From Desulfotomaculum sp. (GTDB taxonomy: Bacteria; Bacillota; Desulfotomaculia; Desulfotomaculales; Nap2-2B), in contig DOTD01000069.1 in the NCBI GenBank assembly GCA_003513005.1, forward strand, positions 1-64,000: a stretch of 64,000 bases of DNA, given 5' to 3'. Made by a program: the position numbers and the translations under genes. Of the stretch, positions 51,562 through 61,785 are shown one piece after another. The number at the start of each line of letters is the position of its first letter. The stretch's first letter is position 1. The notes under the pieces were generated by a model. It did no database searches and was not told the origin of the DNA. It worked only from the letters and a program-made list of their open reading frames with translations.

Positions 51562-54183
51562 TCATTTGACAATATCTATCCTTTGGGAGGAAGGGAACCA
51601 GGTTACAGTTGCCCCAAGAGATTCAGATACAAAACTGATGGGAACCATTGCCCGTCCTTGCATAATTGTAACCGGAGTATCCATGCCTGGAGAGGTTTTG
51701 TCTGCAGCCAGGCGCAGTGACTTGTTTCTCAGCTTGATTTCAACTGTTTTGGTCTTCTTTTGCCATTGAACATCCGCTCCCAAACTCTCAGCGACAATCC
51801 TCAGAGGAACCATTGTCCGGTTGTTGAGCAGGATCGGCGCAACGTCTGTATAACTTGCTTTTCCGTTGACAGTTGTGGCCGTCATATTGATTCCCATGCT
51901 CATCGTCACCAGGTCTGCAGCTTTAACAACTCCATAACAACTGAAATTCCCGGTATAAAAAGAAAATGTTTTTGTCACCGGGTCATAACTTCCGCCCAAT
52001 TTTACGGGAACTATATTCCCGGCGGTGTCTTTTTCATACCGCAGCGCCGTCAGTTTGGCAATATCTTCATCTCTTAAGGCGGCGCCGGATAAATCAAGGC
52101 TCACTTGAACAGGTTCGTTAAAACTATTGATTGTTACTGTTTCTTTTGCGCCGGCGCTGCTTTCTTTAGTAATTTGAGCAGTGAGATCTGCGATATTGCC
52201 ACCAATGTCAAAAAGCCCGCTGAATTGGTCTGTTTTCGCCTTGGCCAGAATTTCCTGCTTTTCAGAATCTGTTAGATTCCTGGCTCCTAATTGCACTATG
52301 CTTTTGCCTTCACTGAAAGACTTTTTTAACTGTTCCGTATCAAGGGCGTTTGAAGCAAATTTTATTTCTAGGCCCTTATTGGTCAGGGTCATTTCCTTGT
52401 TCGTTTCATTAAGTTTATTAATACTGTCTGGCGCTATCTCAACTATGTTATTTTTTCTGTTTTCCAGGCTAATCTTGATTTCTTGATTCTTTTCCAGGGC
52501 TTCCACGATAATTTCATCTACTGTTTTATCTTGAGGAGGTATCAGGGCAGAATCCCCGCTCCCGCCGGATGTATTTTCCGTGTATGAGCTGTAGTACCAT
52601 AAAACCTGATCATTATCGGCTAATTCATATTTTATGGCAGCAATTCCTGGCGTTACTTGATTTACTTTATACATCCAGCCGTTCGTTCCCTCGGGTCCCT
52701 GCCCGTCAATAGTGTGAATATAATCAACAGAATCATAGCTGTAGCTCAAGCCGGTTTTATCAAGGGCTCCCACCGGAGTCACGCCATGGACATCATTGGC
52801 TGAAAGGTACACGGTTGTTTTGGGAAATAAAGTATTACCCGACTTGCCTGTTACTTTCACGAAAACCGTAGTATACTGCTGAGACGTACCCCCGCCGCCG
52901 TTAGCTTCCACAGTGACACTGGCGGTTCCACAGACACCCTGGTAAACCGCCTTAACCACAGTACTTCCTGCAGCTACTCCGGTGACAATTCCCTTATTAT
53001 CCACCGCAGCGATGCCGGTATTATCGACCGTCCAGGTCGCTATCGAACTAGCATCATTGACGGCGCCGTTCATTTGCGAGACCTGGGCCTCGTACTGCTG
53101 TGTACTGCCTACAGAAATCTCTGCTTCCTCCGGTGTCACCTTTATCCCCAGCGCCGTTTCCCGATGCACGCTTCCGCCCAGTGCAAGATAGGCGTCCAGG
53201 GCCCAGGCGCCATCGGCCAGGTTCCTGGAAGACCCAAAAGTCCCGTCTTCATTTAAGGCATTATTCCTCATGTAGTCAACGGCGCTTTTGCCTTCCGTTG
53301 TCCATGCGTCAGGAGCAAGACCCAGGCGGTCCAAGGTCAGGATTGCTTCTGCCGTATCGACCAGCGGGTCATCAAAACCTGCCTCATCCCGAAAACTACC
53401 GTCAGCTTTCTGGCGGTCCTGAAGCCAGATTTTTGCTCCTTCTATCGCTGTCCGGACAGCATCGGTTTTCTCCCCGGCGAAAGGCTCCAGATAGACTAAT
53501 GTCCTTACTGCCTGAGTTGTTGTCATGAAGTCGTTCGTAATCCAATTAGGAGCGTCTTCTGCAGGCCAGGCCTTTGTATCAGGGTCCTGGCTGCCAAGGA
53601 TATAGCTGATGGCCTCCGCCGTATTAAGCTCGGCAATAGTTTCCACCCGTCCTAAAGCCTCAAAAGCAGGCATATTGCTGTATATACCATAGAGGCCGGC
53701 ATCGAATGAACCGTTGCCGCCGGCAGTCTGCCGGTTTTTTAGGATAGTCAGCAATTGATCGGCTCTGTTATCCACGAAAGCTTCTGCCGCCTGGAATTCC
53801 TGCGCCACACGTTTTGCCGGGGATTTGTTCGCTGTTTCTTCTTTAAAAATTGTCTCATCGATCAGATTTAATATCCCGTCTTTTAAACTTGAACCCTGGT
53901 ATACCCAACTGCTTACGTCTGCGCCGGCCTGGTTTAAGATGTAGGCGTCATAGGCGCCAATATGTCCATATCCCCCGTCTACCGCCAGTCCTTCCTGGTA
54001 CAAGCTGTAGATGTTCCTGACCGCCTTGACGGCCAAGTTATCAAAGGAATCATCCGCAAATGCTTTTCCTATGTTACCCTGAAATAATGAAGGTGAGAGA
54101 GGAAATATTGCTGTAACCAGGATAGTTATTGATATTAATATCGCCAATATTCTGTTGATTTCTCGATTCCTGTAAATATTCAT
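51562..54183 (-). CDS. secreted transcobalamin-like protein (toroid + Big2 + DUF4430 + stalk domain)
   Basis: About 873 residues with a signal peptide at 1-45. Residues 50-330 are an alpha/alpha-toroid of prenyltransferase/squalene-cyclase-type repeats (GSFRDEAGFDDPLVDTAEA, DGTFGSSRNLADGAWALDAY). Residues 345-430 are a Big2 Ig-like domain (ISVGSTQQYEAQ). Residues 445-545 are DUF4430 (IDGQGPEGTNGWMYKVN, DNDQVLWYY). The last 125 are a copper-amine-oxidase-type stalk repeat (LNNRTMVPLRIVAESLGADV, GRAMVPISFVSESLGATV). Toroid plus DUF4430 is the plan of transcobalamin and intrinsic factor. A cobalamin riboswitch precedes it, which supports cobamide capture at the cell surface. Confidence 0.85.
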   Translation of the reverse strand: MNIYRNREINRILAILISITILVTAIFPLSPSLFQGNIGKAFADDSFDNLAVKAVRNIYSLYQEGLAVDGGYGHIGAYDAYILNQAGADVSSWVYQGSSLKDGILNLIDETIFKEETANKSPAKRVAQEFQAAEAFVDNRADQLLTILKNRQTAGGNGSFDAGLYGIYSNMPAFEALGRVETIAELNTAEAISYILGSQDPDTKAWPAEDAPNWITNDFMTTTQAVRTLVYLEPFAGEKTDAVRTAIEGAKIWLQDRQKADGSFRDEAGFDDPLVDTAEAILTLDRLGLAPDAWTTEGKSAVDYMRNNALNEDGTFGSSRNLADGAWALDAYLALGGSVHRETALGIKVTPEEAEISVGSTQQYEAQVSQMNGAVNDASSIATWTVDNTGIAAVDNKGIVTGVAAGSTVVKAVYQGVCGTASVTVEANGGGGTSQQYTTVFVKVTGKSGNTLFPKTTVYLSANDVHGVTPVGALDKTGLSYSYDSVDYIHTIDGQGPEGTNGWMYKVNQVTPGIAAIKYELADNDQVLWYYSSYTENTSGGSGDSALIPPQDKTVDEIIVEALEKNQEIKISLENRKNNIVEIAPDSINKLNETNKEMTLTNKGLEIKFASNALDTEQLKKSFSEGKSIVQLGARNLTDSEKQEILAKAKTDQFSGLFDIGGNIADLTAQITKESSAGAKETVTINSFNEPVQVSLDLSGAALRDEDIAKLTALRYEKDTAGNIVPVKLGGSYDPVTKTFSFYTGNFSCYGVVKAADLVTMSMGINMTATTVNGKASYTDVAPILLNNRTMVPLRIVAESLGADVQWQKKTKTVEIKLRNKSLRLAADKTSPGMDTPVTIMQGRAMVPISFVSESLGATVTWFPSSQRIDIVK

Positions 54184-54351
54184 CACCATGGGCCTCCGTA
54201 TTTTTTTAACTTTTTATTATTTATTTTTTAGCTAACAAACCGTAGACTAAAAAATTTGTGGTTATGCTGTTCCCCAGACTTTGAACATTGGTATTCCCCT
54301 CTCTTTCAAAAAGATATATTTGCGGCCTGTTATCATTATGAAAATACCATC

Positions 54352-54386
54352 AAAAAAGTCTCCCAGCATTTGCTAAGAGACTTTTC
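54352..54386 (-). terminator. riboswitch expression-platform terminator
   Basis: On the minus strand GAAAAGTCTC pairs with GAGACTTTTT and is followed by a T run. It lies between the cobalamin aptamer and the DUF4430 gene, where a ligand-controlled terminator is expected. Confidence 0.8.
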
Positions 54387-54454
54387 CCATCTTGAAAGTC
54401 ACCGCTTAATGTTAAAATAATAGACGATATAAATTCCCCTTCGTCCATTAAATA

Positions 54455-54650
54455 GTATAAGGCAGGTCTCCTGGCTTGCGGCTCATCCTCATTTCCGCCT
54501 TCCCATGCTCTACGCACAGTGGCAACTCTATGTGAACTTAGAGTGTGGAAAATTGTCGCCGTTTACAGTGGTGGGTCCGCACCGGATTCTGCTTTAAAAG
54601 CGTCACCGGTTTCCCTATTCTCCCTTTTGCTTAAGGGCGCCTTATACTAA
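54455..54650 (-). promoter_or_regulatory. cobalamin riboswitch
   Basis: The minus strand carries the B12 box AAGCCAGGAGACCTGCC at 54461-54477 exactly. Upstream are the other conserved aptamer parts: GGGAA with CCGGTG, CGGACCCACCACTGTA, GCCACTG and GGGAAGGC. This is an adenosylcobalamin-type aptamer about 190 bases long. It should switch off the downstream secreted protein when cobalamin is plentiful. Confidence 0.95.
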
Positions 54651-54800
54651 AAAGAATTATTCTATTTTTTCCTGTGCTATTTTTAGCCCTGGATCACGAG
54701 TTCAGGACACCCTTTTACTTAATAAAATTAAACAAATTGATTAATTTCCCTCCTCAGCTCCTTAATAAATTGTGCGACAAAATTCGACACAGCTTCTTAA

Positions 54801-56376
54801 TTAACCAGCAGAACGTTTTTTGCTCCACCACGCTGCCAGGTAGGTTTTCAGGAGATTCCCTCCGGCGTTTACCGTTGTAATGGCAATGCCAATTTTGGGT
54901 AAGAAAATAGGATTAAGATAAATTAAATAACGCGGTTCCCAAAAAGGATCAAATTTGTCTTTAAAATAGTGCAAGCCTTTAAAGGAGTACAATTGGTTAA
55001 AGTGGTCATAGAAAAAATTTAAAAATTTTTCCTGGAGGCTGTCCTCAGGTTTTATTCCTACACCTGCCAGAGGGGAAAGGCCAAGATTGAAGCTTTGATA
55101 TCCCTGTTCTTTAAAATATTCAATCAGGCGTACAAATAAAAAATCCATAATTCCGCTTTCCTTGTCCCTTCGCCTCATCAAATCTATAGTCCCTTCGTTA
55201 AGGTTGTATTCAGGGATAAGGTTTGCAAAAGCAACTATTTTGTCCTATGCCTCAGAAACCGCTATAACGGTGCAGTTTTTAAGATATTGTGCGTCGAACC
55301 AGCCAAGGGAGAATCTTTTTTCGCTCCCATGCTGCAAATGCAGCCATTCATCAGAAACTTCCTTTAATTGTTTCAGGGTGAGATCATCCAGCGGTGGTTC
55401 GGTTATTTTCGTTTTAAATCCTTTGCGGCTCAAGCGGTTGACAGATTGCCTGATACCTTTCCGCTGACCTCCTTCCATAGAAAACTTTTCCAAGTCAATA
55501 ATAGCTTCCTCGCCTATTTTTATGCTTTTAAACCCTAAATCATGGTATATTGTTAAATATTCGGGCAAAACTTGATAAAATACTGAATGCCAGTCGTTTT
55601 TTAAGCAAGTTTCTTTAAATTCATTAACCAGTTTACTTATATCATCCTTGGGACCGATCGGATCGCCAAGGACAATGGCAACATTGCCGACAAGAGTATA
55701 TGCTGCATAGCTTCTGCCGGAATTGCTAAAAAAATAGAATTTGTCGGGGAGAAGGGTTAAGTAAGCTAAAGAAGAATGACCAAACTTAGTAAGTATGTTC
55801 AGTGCCCGTTTTCTCTCATAAGGCAGAATGCTCCTGCGGTAAATAACTGGCCGCAAAATCATGCTCACACCGTAAACAAGTCCTAATATCTCAATAACGT
55901 CAAATGAATCCAGGAACCAGCGTGCTATATGGGTTAGATGATGGCCGGGAGGTTCTCCTATCCAGAGCAGGAATAACAGTGACTGCCGGGAGGATTCAAA
56001 AAGGTTGAAATGATCATGAAAATGCCTGTCTAAAAGGTAAAATCCGAATAAACCGTAAAGAAATACAAAAACAAGAGTGCAGAAAAATACGAAAATCCCT
56101 TAAGTACACCATGAAACAGTATATAGAACAGCGCTGGAATCAATAAAATTATAAACGCCAGGTAATCGAACATATCTGTACAAAGCGCTCTGGTTGAGGA
56201 TTATTGATACCTGAAAAAGAGCTGCCACAATAATCAGCCACCAGGTACTTTCGTACAAGATCTTTAACAATTGATGCCCCTGCGCAAGGTGTACTACGAT
56301 TGTACAACCGCCAAGGAATAGTAGTATAGGATAAAGCAGGTTGGCCCAGGGGGGGGAGCAATTTTTTTTGTTTCAT
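54801..56376 (-). pseudogene. MprF/DUF2156-type lysylphosphatidylglycerol synthase-like gene, decayed
   Basis: Three reading-frame pieces belong to one gene. The first (56376 downward) contains WWLIIVAALFQVSIILNQSA, a membrane region of the MprF N-terminal type, and ends in TAA near 56101. A shifted frame continues through RWFLDSFDVIEILGLVYGV into the DUF2156 catalytic part (LALL-type GHSSLAYLTLLPDKFYFFS, NVAIVLGDPIGPKDD, GEEAIIDLEKFSMEGGQRKG). It is cut by an in-frame TAG at 55245-55247, after which the same frame reads DKIVAFANLIPEYN to ESLQEKFLNFFYDH and ends at 54801. The family transfers amino acids to phosphatidylglycerol. Confidence 0.8.
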
Positions 56377-56381
56377 TTATC

Positions 56382-57219
56382 TTACCAATGAATTATCAAG
56401 CATATTTTCATATAAAGAAAGGTTAGTATATATACCATAAAAAATCTGTTATCTACGTAATAAAAAAATTTGTAGCCCAACAGACTGGCTATCTTAAATG
56501 ATTCGGGGCTATCCTGTCTATATGGCCATGCTATAACATCCATCGGCCTTCCCAGTTCGGATTCCATAATTTCTTTTGCCTTCAGCAGATCATCTGCAAC
56601 CCTGTTTTCATACTCCGATTCAGTTTCAAATCTTTTTTTATCGGGCAGCCAGGCCCGTCCGGTTATACATGTTTTAATCTGGAGTATGGATATATACGGG
56701 TATAATGATGGGACATATAGGCATGAGGATAAAAAGTCATTTCATGCTGCTGCATTTTTTCATTTGCGCCCAGGTTAAATAATGTAAATTGCCGTTTGTT
56801 TTACCTACTAGACCAACAATTATAAAATCAGTAGCCGGAAGATGTCTTTTGGACAATTCAGGATAAGCGTATTTATAGAATGATTCGTACCCGTCATCAA
56901 AAGTGATGATCGCGCTTTTCCTGGGTATATCACCTTTACCTTCCAGAAATTTTGCATAACTATCCACGGAAATTACATGGTAACCTTCTTTTTGCAGCAT
57001 GTTTAAATGTTGTATAAAAAGCTTTGTGCTTATATTACCTTTTGCTGCATAGAAGTCGTTTATATGGTGATACATCAAGATGGCTACCTGACGTTCAGGC
57101 AAGCCGATTTTCATCTGTTCCCGTGTAATACTGTAGGAGTGAAAATGCCCCAATGCCGAAAGCATAAAAAGGCTAAAGAGTACTTTTGCTTTAATTAATC
57201 TGAAAATGATAGGAACCAT
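56382..57219 (-). pseudogene. polysaccharide deacetylase, frameshifted
   Basis: The first part (57219-56737) has a membrane anchor, then VAILMYHHINDFYAAKG and SAIITFDDGYESFYKYAYP, the NodB-domain motifs 1 and 2. The frame breaks at an A-run near 56748; another frame carries MTFYPHAYMSHH and a third GRAWLPDKKRFETESEYEN and ELGRPMDVIAWPYRQDSPES, the later motifs. At least two frameshifts. It would have acted on peptidoglycan or exopolysaccharide. Confidence 0.82.
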
Positions 57220-57284
57220 CCTGACACCTGTAAGATTATCAAACTTCTTATAATAGTTTTCAAGTTAATTCTTCAAAATTCAAG

Positions 57285-57668
57285 TCAGGCTATTTTTTCG
57301 TGCATGATATTTTTTATCAAAAATCGCAGTTCATCTATCTCAAAAGGCTTTTTAAGATATTCCCGCACCAGGCCGCGGTTTTTTGCCTCCTGGCAAGCGT
57401 CCATTTCACTATAGGCAGTCATCATGATTACGGGTACGCCCGGCGCATAAACCCTAAGTTTTTCCAGTGTTTCAAGACCGCTCATACCCGGCATCTTAAC
57501 GTCCAGGAGAATTAAGGAAGGTATATTGGAATTTACCATCTGGATTGTTTCAATTCCGCTTCCGGCTGTTTCTACCTTGTATCCTTCATTGCTGATGATT
57601 TCGAATAACAGGCGCCTTACACTTACATTATCGTCAACGACGAGTATGTAATGTTCATCTTTAAGCAC
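57285..57668 (-). CDS. Spo0F/CheY-like stand-alone response regulator
   Basis: About 127 residues, a single receiver domain with no output domain. The acidic pocket is in ILVVDDNVSVRRLLFEI, the phospho-acceptor Asp is in LILLDVKMPGMSGLETL, and the conserved Thr and Lys are in IMMTAYSEMDA and EYLKKPFEIDEL. The GTG at 57668 after GGGGGG is the best start. Size and KKPF motif fit Spo0F, a phosphorelay carrier, but a CheY role cannot be excluded. Confidence 0.85.
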   Translation of the reverse strand: MLKDEHYILVVDDNVSVRRLLFEIISNEGYKVETAGSGIETIQMVNSNIPSLILLDVKMPGMSGLETLEKLRVYAPGVPVIMMTAYSEMDACQEAKNRGLVREYLKKPFEIDELRFLIKNIMHEKIA

Positions 57669-57837
57669 ATAAATACCCCCCAGGTTTTTTAAGTGCATCT
57701 GTCTTCTTGCGTTATTTTTTTATATTCTTTAAATAAATTTTTTTAATTATAGTTTTTGTCTACTGTATTTTCCACCTAAAAAAATCGACAATAAATAATA
57801 TATACCGGGGTTATTTTTTACGTATTTAAACTGAAAC

Positions 57838-59397
57838 CTAGGCCTGCCAGACAATTTTTCCGTCAACCATCGTTAAAAGAAATTTAATTCCGGGAATGTT
57901 TTCAGGCGCTGTCTGAGTCGGGTCTTCGCTGAGCACAACCAGATCGGCAAGCTTTCCGGGGCTGATCGATCCTTTAATGTTTTCTTCAAAGGAGGCATGA
58001 GCTCCCCATAAAGTATACATCCGCAGTGCTTCCAGAGGCGAAACCGCTTCCATGGGAGCTATAATTTTATTCGTTTCTGTTCTTCTTGCAACGGCCGTAG
58101 AAATACCTATCAGCGGATTGCAGGGGATCATTGGAGAATCCGAACTTGCCGCGGTTTTTAGGCCCAGGCTTGTCAATGAACCCATTGGGAAGAGCCAGCT
58201 AAGTTTTTTAGAGGGGACGGCGTCAATGTAGCTTTCCCCGAAGTAGAGCAGAAATGCAGGTTGCGTAACTACCATCGCTTCAGTTACTTTCAGTTTGCGC
58301 ATCAGTCCGGGCGGGCAGATGGCGCAATGTTCCAGGCGGTGGCGGTGATCCGGCCTGGGGATCTTTTTGCAAATGTATTCCAGGGAAGCCAGTGTTGTTT
58401 CAAGAGCGACGATATCATGAACATGAAACGCGATCCGGAAACCGGCCTCGTGAGCCTTAAGTGCGTAATAGTCCAATTCTTCCTGGGGCGGATTGGGATT
58501 GCCCGTACTTTCGTCAAGGGCTATCTTTATACCGCCTATACGCAAGTCACAATCGCCGCTCTCCATCGAAAGACCGGCGCTCTGGAATTCTGCCAGCGCA
58601 TTTGTCCCAATCATCATGGAAACCCGGACGGGCAGGTGTCCGTCATCCTTTAACCGTTTTAAAGTCTGCCAGTGTCCCAGGTTATTGTTCCAACCGGTAT
58701 CCTGAACAGATGTAATTCCAAAAGAAAGTAATTGTTTGGTGGCCAGCTTGACACACGCTTTTAATTCTTCCTGATCAATGCCGGGTATTCTTTTTTCCAC
58801 AAGTTCGTTTCTTCCGGTGATAACACCGTTAGGTTCCCTGGAATCAGGTTCGCGTCCTATGTGCCCACCCTGGGGATCCGCTGTCAAGCCATAAATGCCT
58901 ATGTGTTTGAGGGCTATACTGTTTAACACGCAGCCATTCCCGGTATAATGGATTAAAATGACAGGATGATCCGGTGATGCCTCGTCCAATTCCCAGCGGG
59001 TGGGCGGTCTTTTTTCATCCAGGTTTTTTTCATCGTATTTGGCTGCTCTAATCCATTTGCCGGGTGGTGTTTGTTCCGCCCGGGAGCGGATGAGGGCTTG
59101 TATTTCAGAAATATTGGCTGCTTTCGAGGGAGAACAGTCTACATAGAGCAAGGTTGCGGCGAAGGAAAGAGGATGACAGTGGGCGTCGTTAAAACCGGGA
59201 ATAATTGTTTGTAAACCACAGTCAATGATTTGGGTATTTGGTCCTTTAAACTTTTCCAAATCATCGTTGCCGCCGACGCCAATGATTTTATTGCCCGAGA
59301 CGGCGACCAGTTCCGCGCCCGGCCTTTTTTCGTCCATGGTTATTATGTTAGCGTTGCATAAAATTATGTCAGCCGGAATACTAGAAGTATCGACCAT
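57838..59397 (-). CDS. YtcJ-type metal-dependent amidohydrolase
   Basis: A 519-residue amidohydrolase of the YtcJ/AepA group. The metal-binding segment is PGFNDAHCHPLSFAATLLYVD, followed by SVQDTGWNNN, RIAFHVHDI, HRLEHCAICPPGL and SSDSPMIPCNPL; the C-terminal ISPGKLADLVVLSEDP closes the small beta domain. Full length. Substrate unknown; the group acts on exocyclic amide or related bonds. Confidence 0.87.
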   Translation of the reverse strand: MVDTSSIPADIILCNANIITMDEKRPGAELVAVSGNKIIGVGGNDDLEKFKGPNTQIIDCGLQTIIPGFNDAHCHPLSFAATLLYVDCSPSKAANISEIQALIRSRAEQTPPGKWIRAAKYDEKNLDEKRPPTRWELDEASPDHPVILIHYTGNGCVLNSIALKHIGIYGLTADPQGGHIGREPDSREPNGVITGRNELVEKRIPGIDQEELKACVKLATKQLLSFGITSVQDTGWNNNLGHWQTLKRLKDDGHLPVRVSMMIGTNALAEFQSAGLSMESGDCDLRIGGIKIALDESTGNPNPPQEELDYYALKAHEAGFRIAFHVHDIVALETTLASLEYICKKIPRPDHRHRLEHCAICPPGLMRKLKVTEAMVVTQPAFLLYFGESYIDAVPSKKLSWLFPMGSLTSLGLKTAASSDSPMIPCNPLIGISTAVARRTETNKIIAPMEAVSPLEALRMYTLWGAHASFEENIKGSISPGKLADLVVLSEDPTQTAPENIPGIKFLLTMVDGKIVWQA

Positions 59398-59775
59398 TTT
59401 TTTGCTCCTTTTTTATAATTATTTAATTTCGGTAAACATTCAGAAAAACAGGTTGAAGAAACGTCTCTAATTCAATTGCTGATAACTTTCTTAATCATCT
59501 GTTAAAGCAGATAATCGAAGGGCGGCGCTAGTATTCTTGTTATCTGCCGGGTTCACTGAATGGTTACTGCAATTATGAAACCATATTGAAACAATAATAC
59601 GTTCATAAATGAGAGTCAAGACTTAACACATTGCGACTGCTTTAAAAAAATTCAAGTTTTTATAAAAAATGGCTCGAAAATTTGGAACAATTGCCCTGTT
59701 CAAAACGTCTAACAATTTGAAGGTTGAAATTTAAGGAGGTGGATTCGAAAAGTACGGCAATCCAAAAACAAGGGA
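59398..59775. other. 378-base intergenic region
   Basis: Divergent spacer between the amidohydrolase and the SIMPL gene. A strong ribosome-site-like AAGGAGGTG lies at about 59732-59740 with no suitable start after it at normal distance. Otherwise nothing recognised. Confidence 0.5.
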
Positions 59776-59781
59776 GTGGGG

Positions 59782-60513
59782 ATGTTGTTTAAAGCGAGAC
59801 CTTTTTTAATAACTTTGTTGGTTCTTTTTGTTTTGCTGAGTTTCTGCGGTACATGTTTGGCCCAGGACAAGGATTTGCCGGCGAATACCATAACGGTGAC
59901 TGGGGAAGGGACGGTTAAGGTTGCTCCCGATACTGCGGAGATTGATTTTGCGGTTGTAACAGACGCTGCCGAGGCTCAAAATGCCCAGGCCGCCAACGTC
60001 GAAATATCACATAAGGTTATAGCCGCTTTACAGGGAAACGGAATTGCGGCTGCTGACATCAGTACTCTTAATTACAGCCTTTATCCGAATTATGTTTACA
60101 AAGAAAACCAACCGCCCAAGCTCACCGGATACGAAGTCACCAACGAGATTAAAGTAACGATACGCAACCTTGATAAAATAGGCGCCATAATCGATCTTGC
60201 GGTAAAGAACGGGATTAACCGGGTTCAAAATATAAACTTCTACGCGAACAACAGCACGGAACAAAAAATCCAGGCCCTGAGGCAGGCTGTTTCTGACGCC
60301 CGGATTAAGGCGGATACGATCGCTGCTTCTCTGGGAAAGAAAATAGTCGGTGTTAAATCGGCAAGCGGAAGCTGGTTTGGTAATCAGCCGACGCCGATTT
60401 ACTATGGAAAGAAAGAGGTCCAGCTCAGCCTTGGAGGCGGCGCGGCCACGGATATTAACCCGGGTCAGATTGAAATCACTGCCAATGCAGAGGTAGCCTA
60501 TCTGATTGATTGA
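59782..60513 (+). CDS. SIMPL (DUF541) domain secreted protein
   Basis: About 243 residues. Signal peptide at 1-28 (PFLITLLVLFVLLSFCGTCLA). The remainder is one SIMPL domain: ITVTGEGTVKVAPDTAEIDF, LTGYEVTNEIKVTIRNLDKI, QALRQAVSDARIKADTIAASLG, and IEITANAEVAYLID at the end. The family is periplasmic or secreted and poorly understood. The start may be GTG 59776 or ATG 59782 after AAGGGAG. A terminator follows directly. Confidence 0.88.
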   Translation: MLFKARPFLITLLVLFVLLSFCGTCLAQDKDLPANTITVTGEGTVKVAPDTAEIDFAVVTDAAEAQNAQAANVEISHKVIAALQGNGIAAADISTLNYSLYPNYVYKENQPPKLTGYEVTNEIKVTIRNLDKIGAIIDLAVKNGINRVQNINFYANNSTEQKIQALRQAVSDARIKADTIAASLGKKIVGVKSASGSWFGNQPTPIYYGKKEVQLSLGGGAATDINPGQIEITANAEVAYLID

Positions 60514-60544
60514 TGATCAGTCCCTTCTCTCATATATCTCGAAA

Positions 60545-60570
60545 AATCAGGGTATCTCCCTGATTTTTTT
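60545..60570 (+). terminator. terminator after the SIMPL gene
   Basis: AATCAGGG pairs with CCCTGATT around TATCT, followed by TTTTTT. Confidence 0.92.
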
Positions 60571-60690
60571 ATAAAGAATTTTGTTCTAAGATTAGATCTC
60601 ATAAGAAGCTTTTAATTTACAAAGAATACTTTCAACGCCTGTGAAAAAGGTATAATATAAAAGTAAATTCCGGCAAGGAGGTGATTGTTG

Positions 60691-61731
60691 ATGCAGGAAG
60701 TAAAGTTGACCCAGATGACTAAAGCTGCCGGGTGAGCGTCCAAGATAGGGCCGGAAACCCTGTCGCAGGTGCTGCGGCAAATGCCTAAATTTGAAGATGC
60801 GAACCTTTTGGTCGGCTTAAACATACCTGATGACGCGGCGGTCTATAAAATTTCCGATGAACTTGCGCTGATTCAGACGGTGGATTTTTTTACGCCTGTT
60901 GTCGATGATCCCTACTTATTCGGACAGATCAGCGCAGCCAATGCGTTAAGCGATATTTACGCCATGGGGGGCCGCCCGCTGCTGGCTTTGAATATAGTTT
61001 GTTTCCCCAGTTGTCTGTCCCAGGATGTTCTCGTCCAAATTTTAAAAGGCGGGGCGGATAAAGTGCAGGAGGCGGGGGCTATAATTGCCGGCGGACACTC
61101 CGTTTCGGATGATGAGCCTAAATACGGCCTGTGCGTTTCGGGATTGGCCCATCCGGATCAAATAATCGCCAGCTCCGGGGCAAAGCCGGGAGATCTGCTG
61201 GTTCTTACAAAGCCTATTGGAACGGGGATTGCCAGTACGTCCGTCAAAGCGGACATGTTTCCTGGCGAGGCCTATTCCAGGTTTGTAACGTGCATGGCGT
61301 CCCTTAACCGGGATTCGTCGGAAGCAATGAGAGAAGTAGGAGCCCATGCCTGTACCGATATCACCGGTTTTGGCTTGCTGGGCCATGCTGTTGAAATGGC
61401 GCAGGCAAGCGAGGTCAGCCTGGTTTTTTACAAGAGCAAAATAAACCTGCTGCCTTTTACCCTGCAGTTGGCCGCGCAGGGCCTTATTCCGGCGGGAGCT
61501 TACAATAACCGCGATTTCTTTGCGGACAAAATACATTTCGCTCCCGATCTAACAAAAGCTGAGCGTATTGTCTTGCTTGATCCCCAGACTTCCGGCGGCC
61601 TGCTTATTGCCCTGGAACCTGAAAAAGCTGAAAAGCTGGTTGAATTGCTGCATTTAAGGGGTATTGAAGAAGCAAGTATTGTTGGAAAGGCGGTTGAGTT
61701 TAGGGAAGACCTTATTGAAGTACAGAAGTGA
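60691..61731 (+). CDS. selD: selenide, water dikinase (selenocysteine-containing)
   Basis: 346 residues when the in-frame TGA at 60733-60735 is read as selenocysteine at position 15. AAGGAGGTG precedes the ATG at 60691. The reading KLTQMTKAAGUASKIGPETL matches the SelD N-terminus GxCGCK/UxK, where the catalytic residue is Cys or Sec. Downstream VQTVDFFTPVVDDPYLFGQI, SDIYAMGGRPLLALNIV and ITGFGLLGHAVEMA are normal SelD. It makes selenophosphate for Sec and selenouridine. An ordinary gene caller would start late, at about 60769. Confidence 0.95.
60744..60764 (+). promoter_or_regulatory. SECIS hairpin in selD
   Basis: GATAGGG pairs with CCCTGTC around CCGGAAA, starting eight bases after the Sec UGA. 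Position and size fit a bacterial SECIS element bound by SelB. Confidence 0.75.
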
Positions 61732-61785
61732 GTACTCAGTAAAGCCGTCCTAAAGAGCACGGCTTTGTCAACAGCGAACGGCTTG

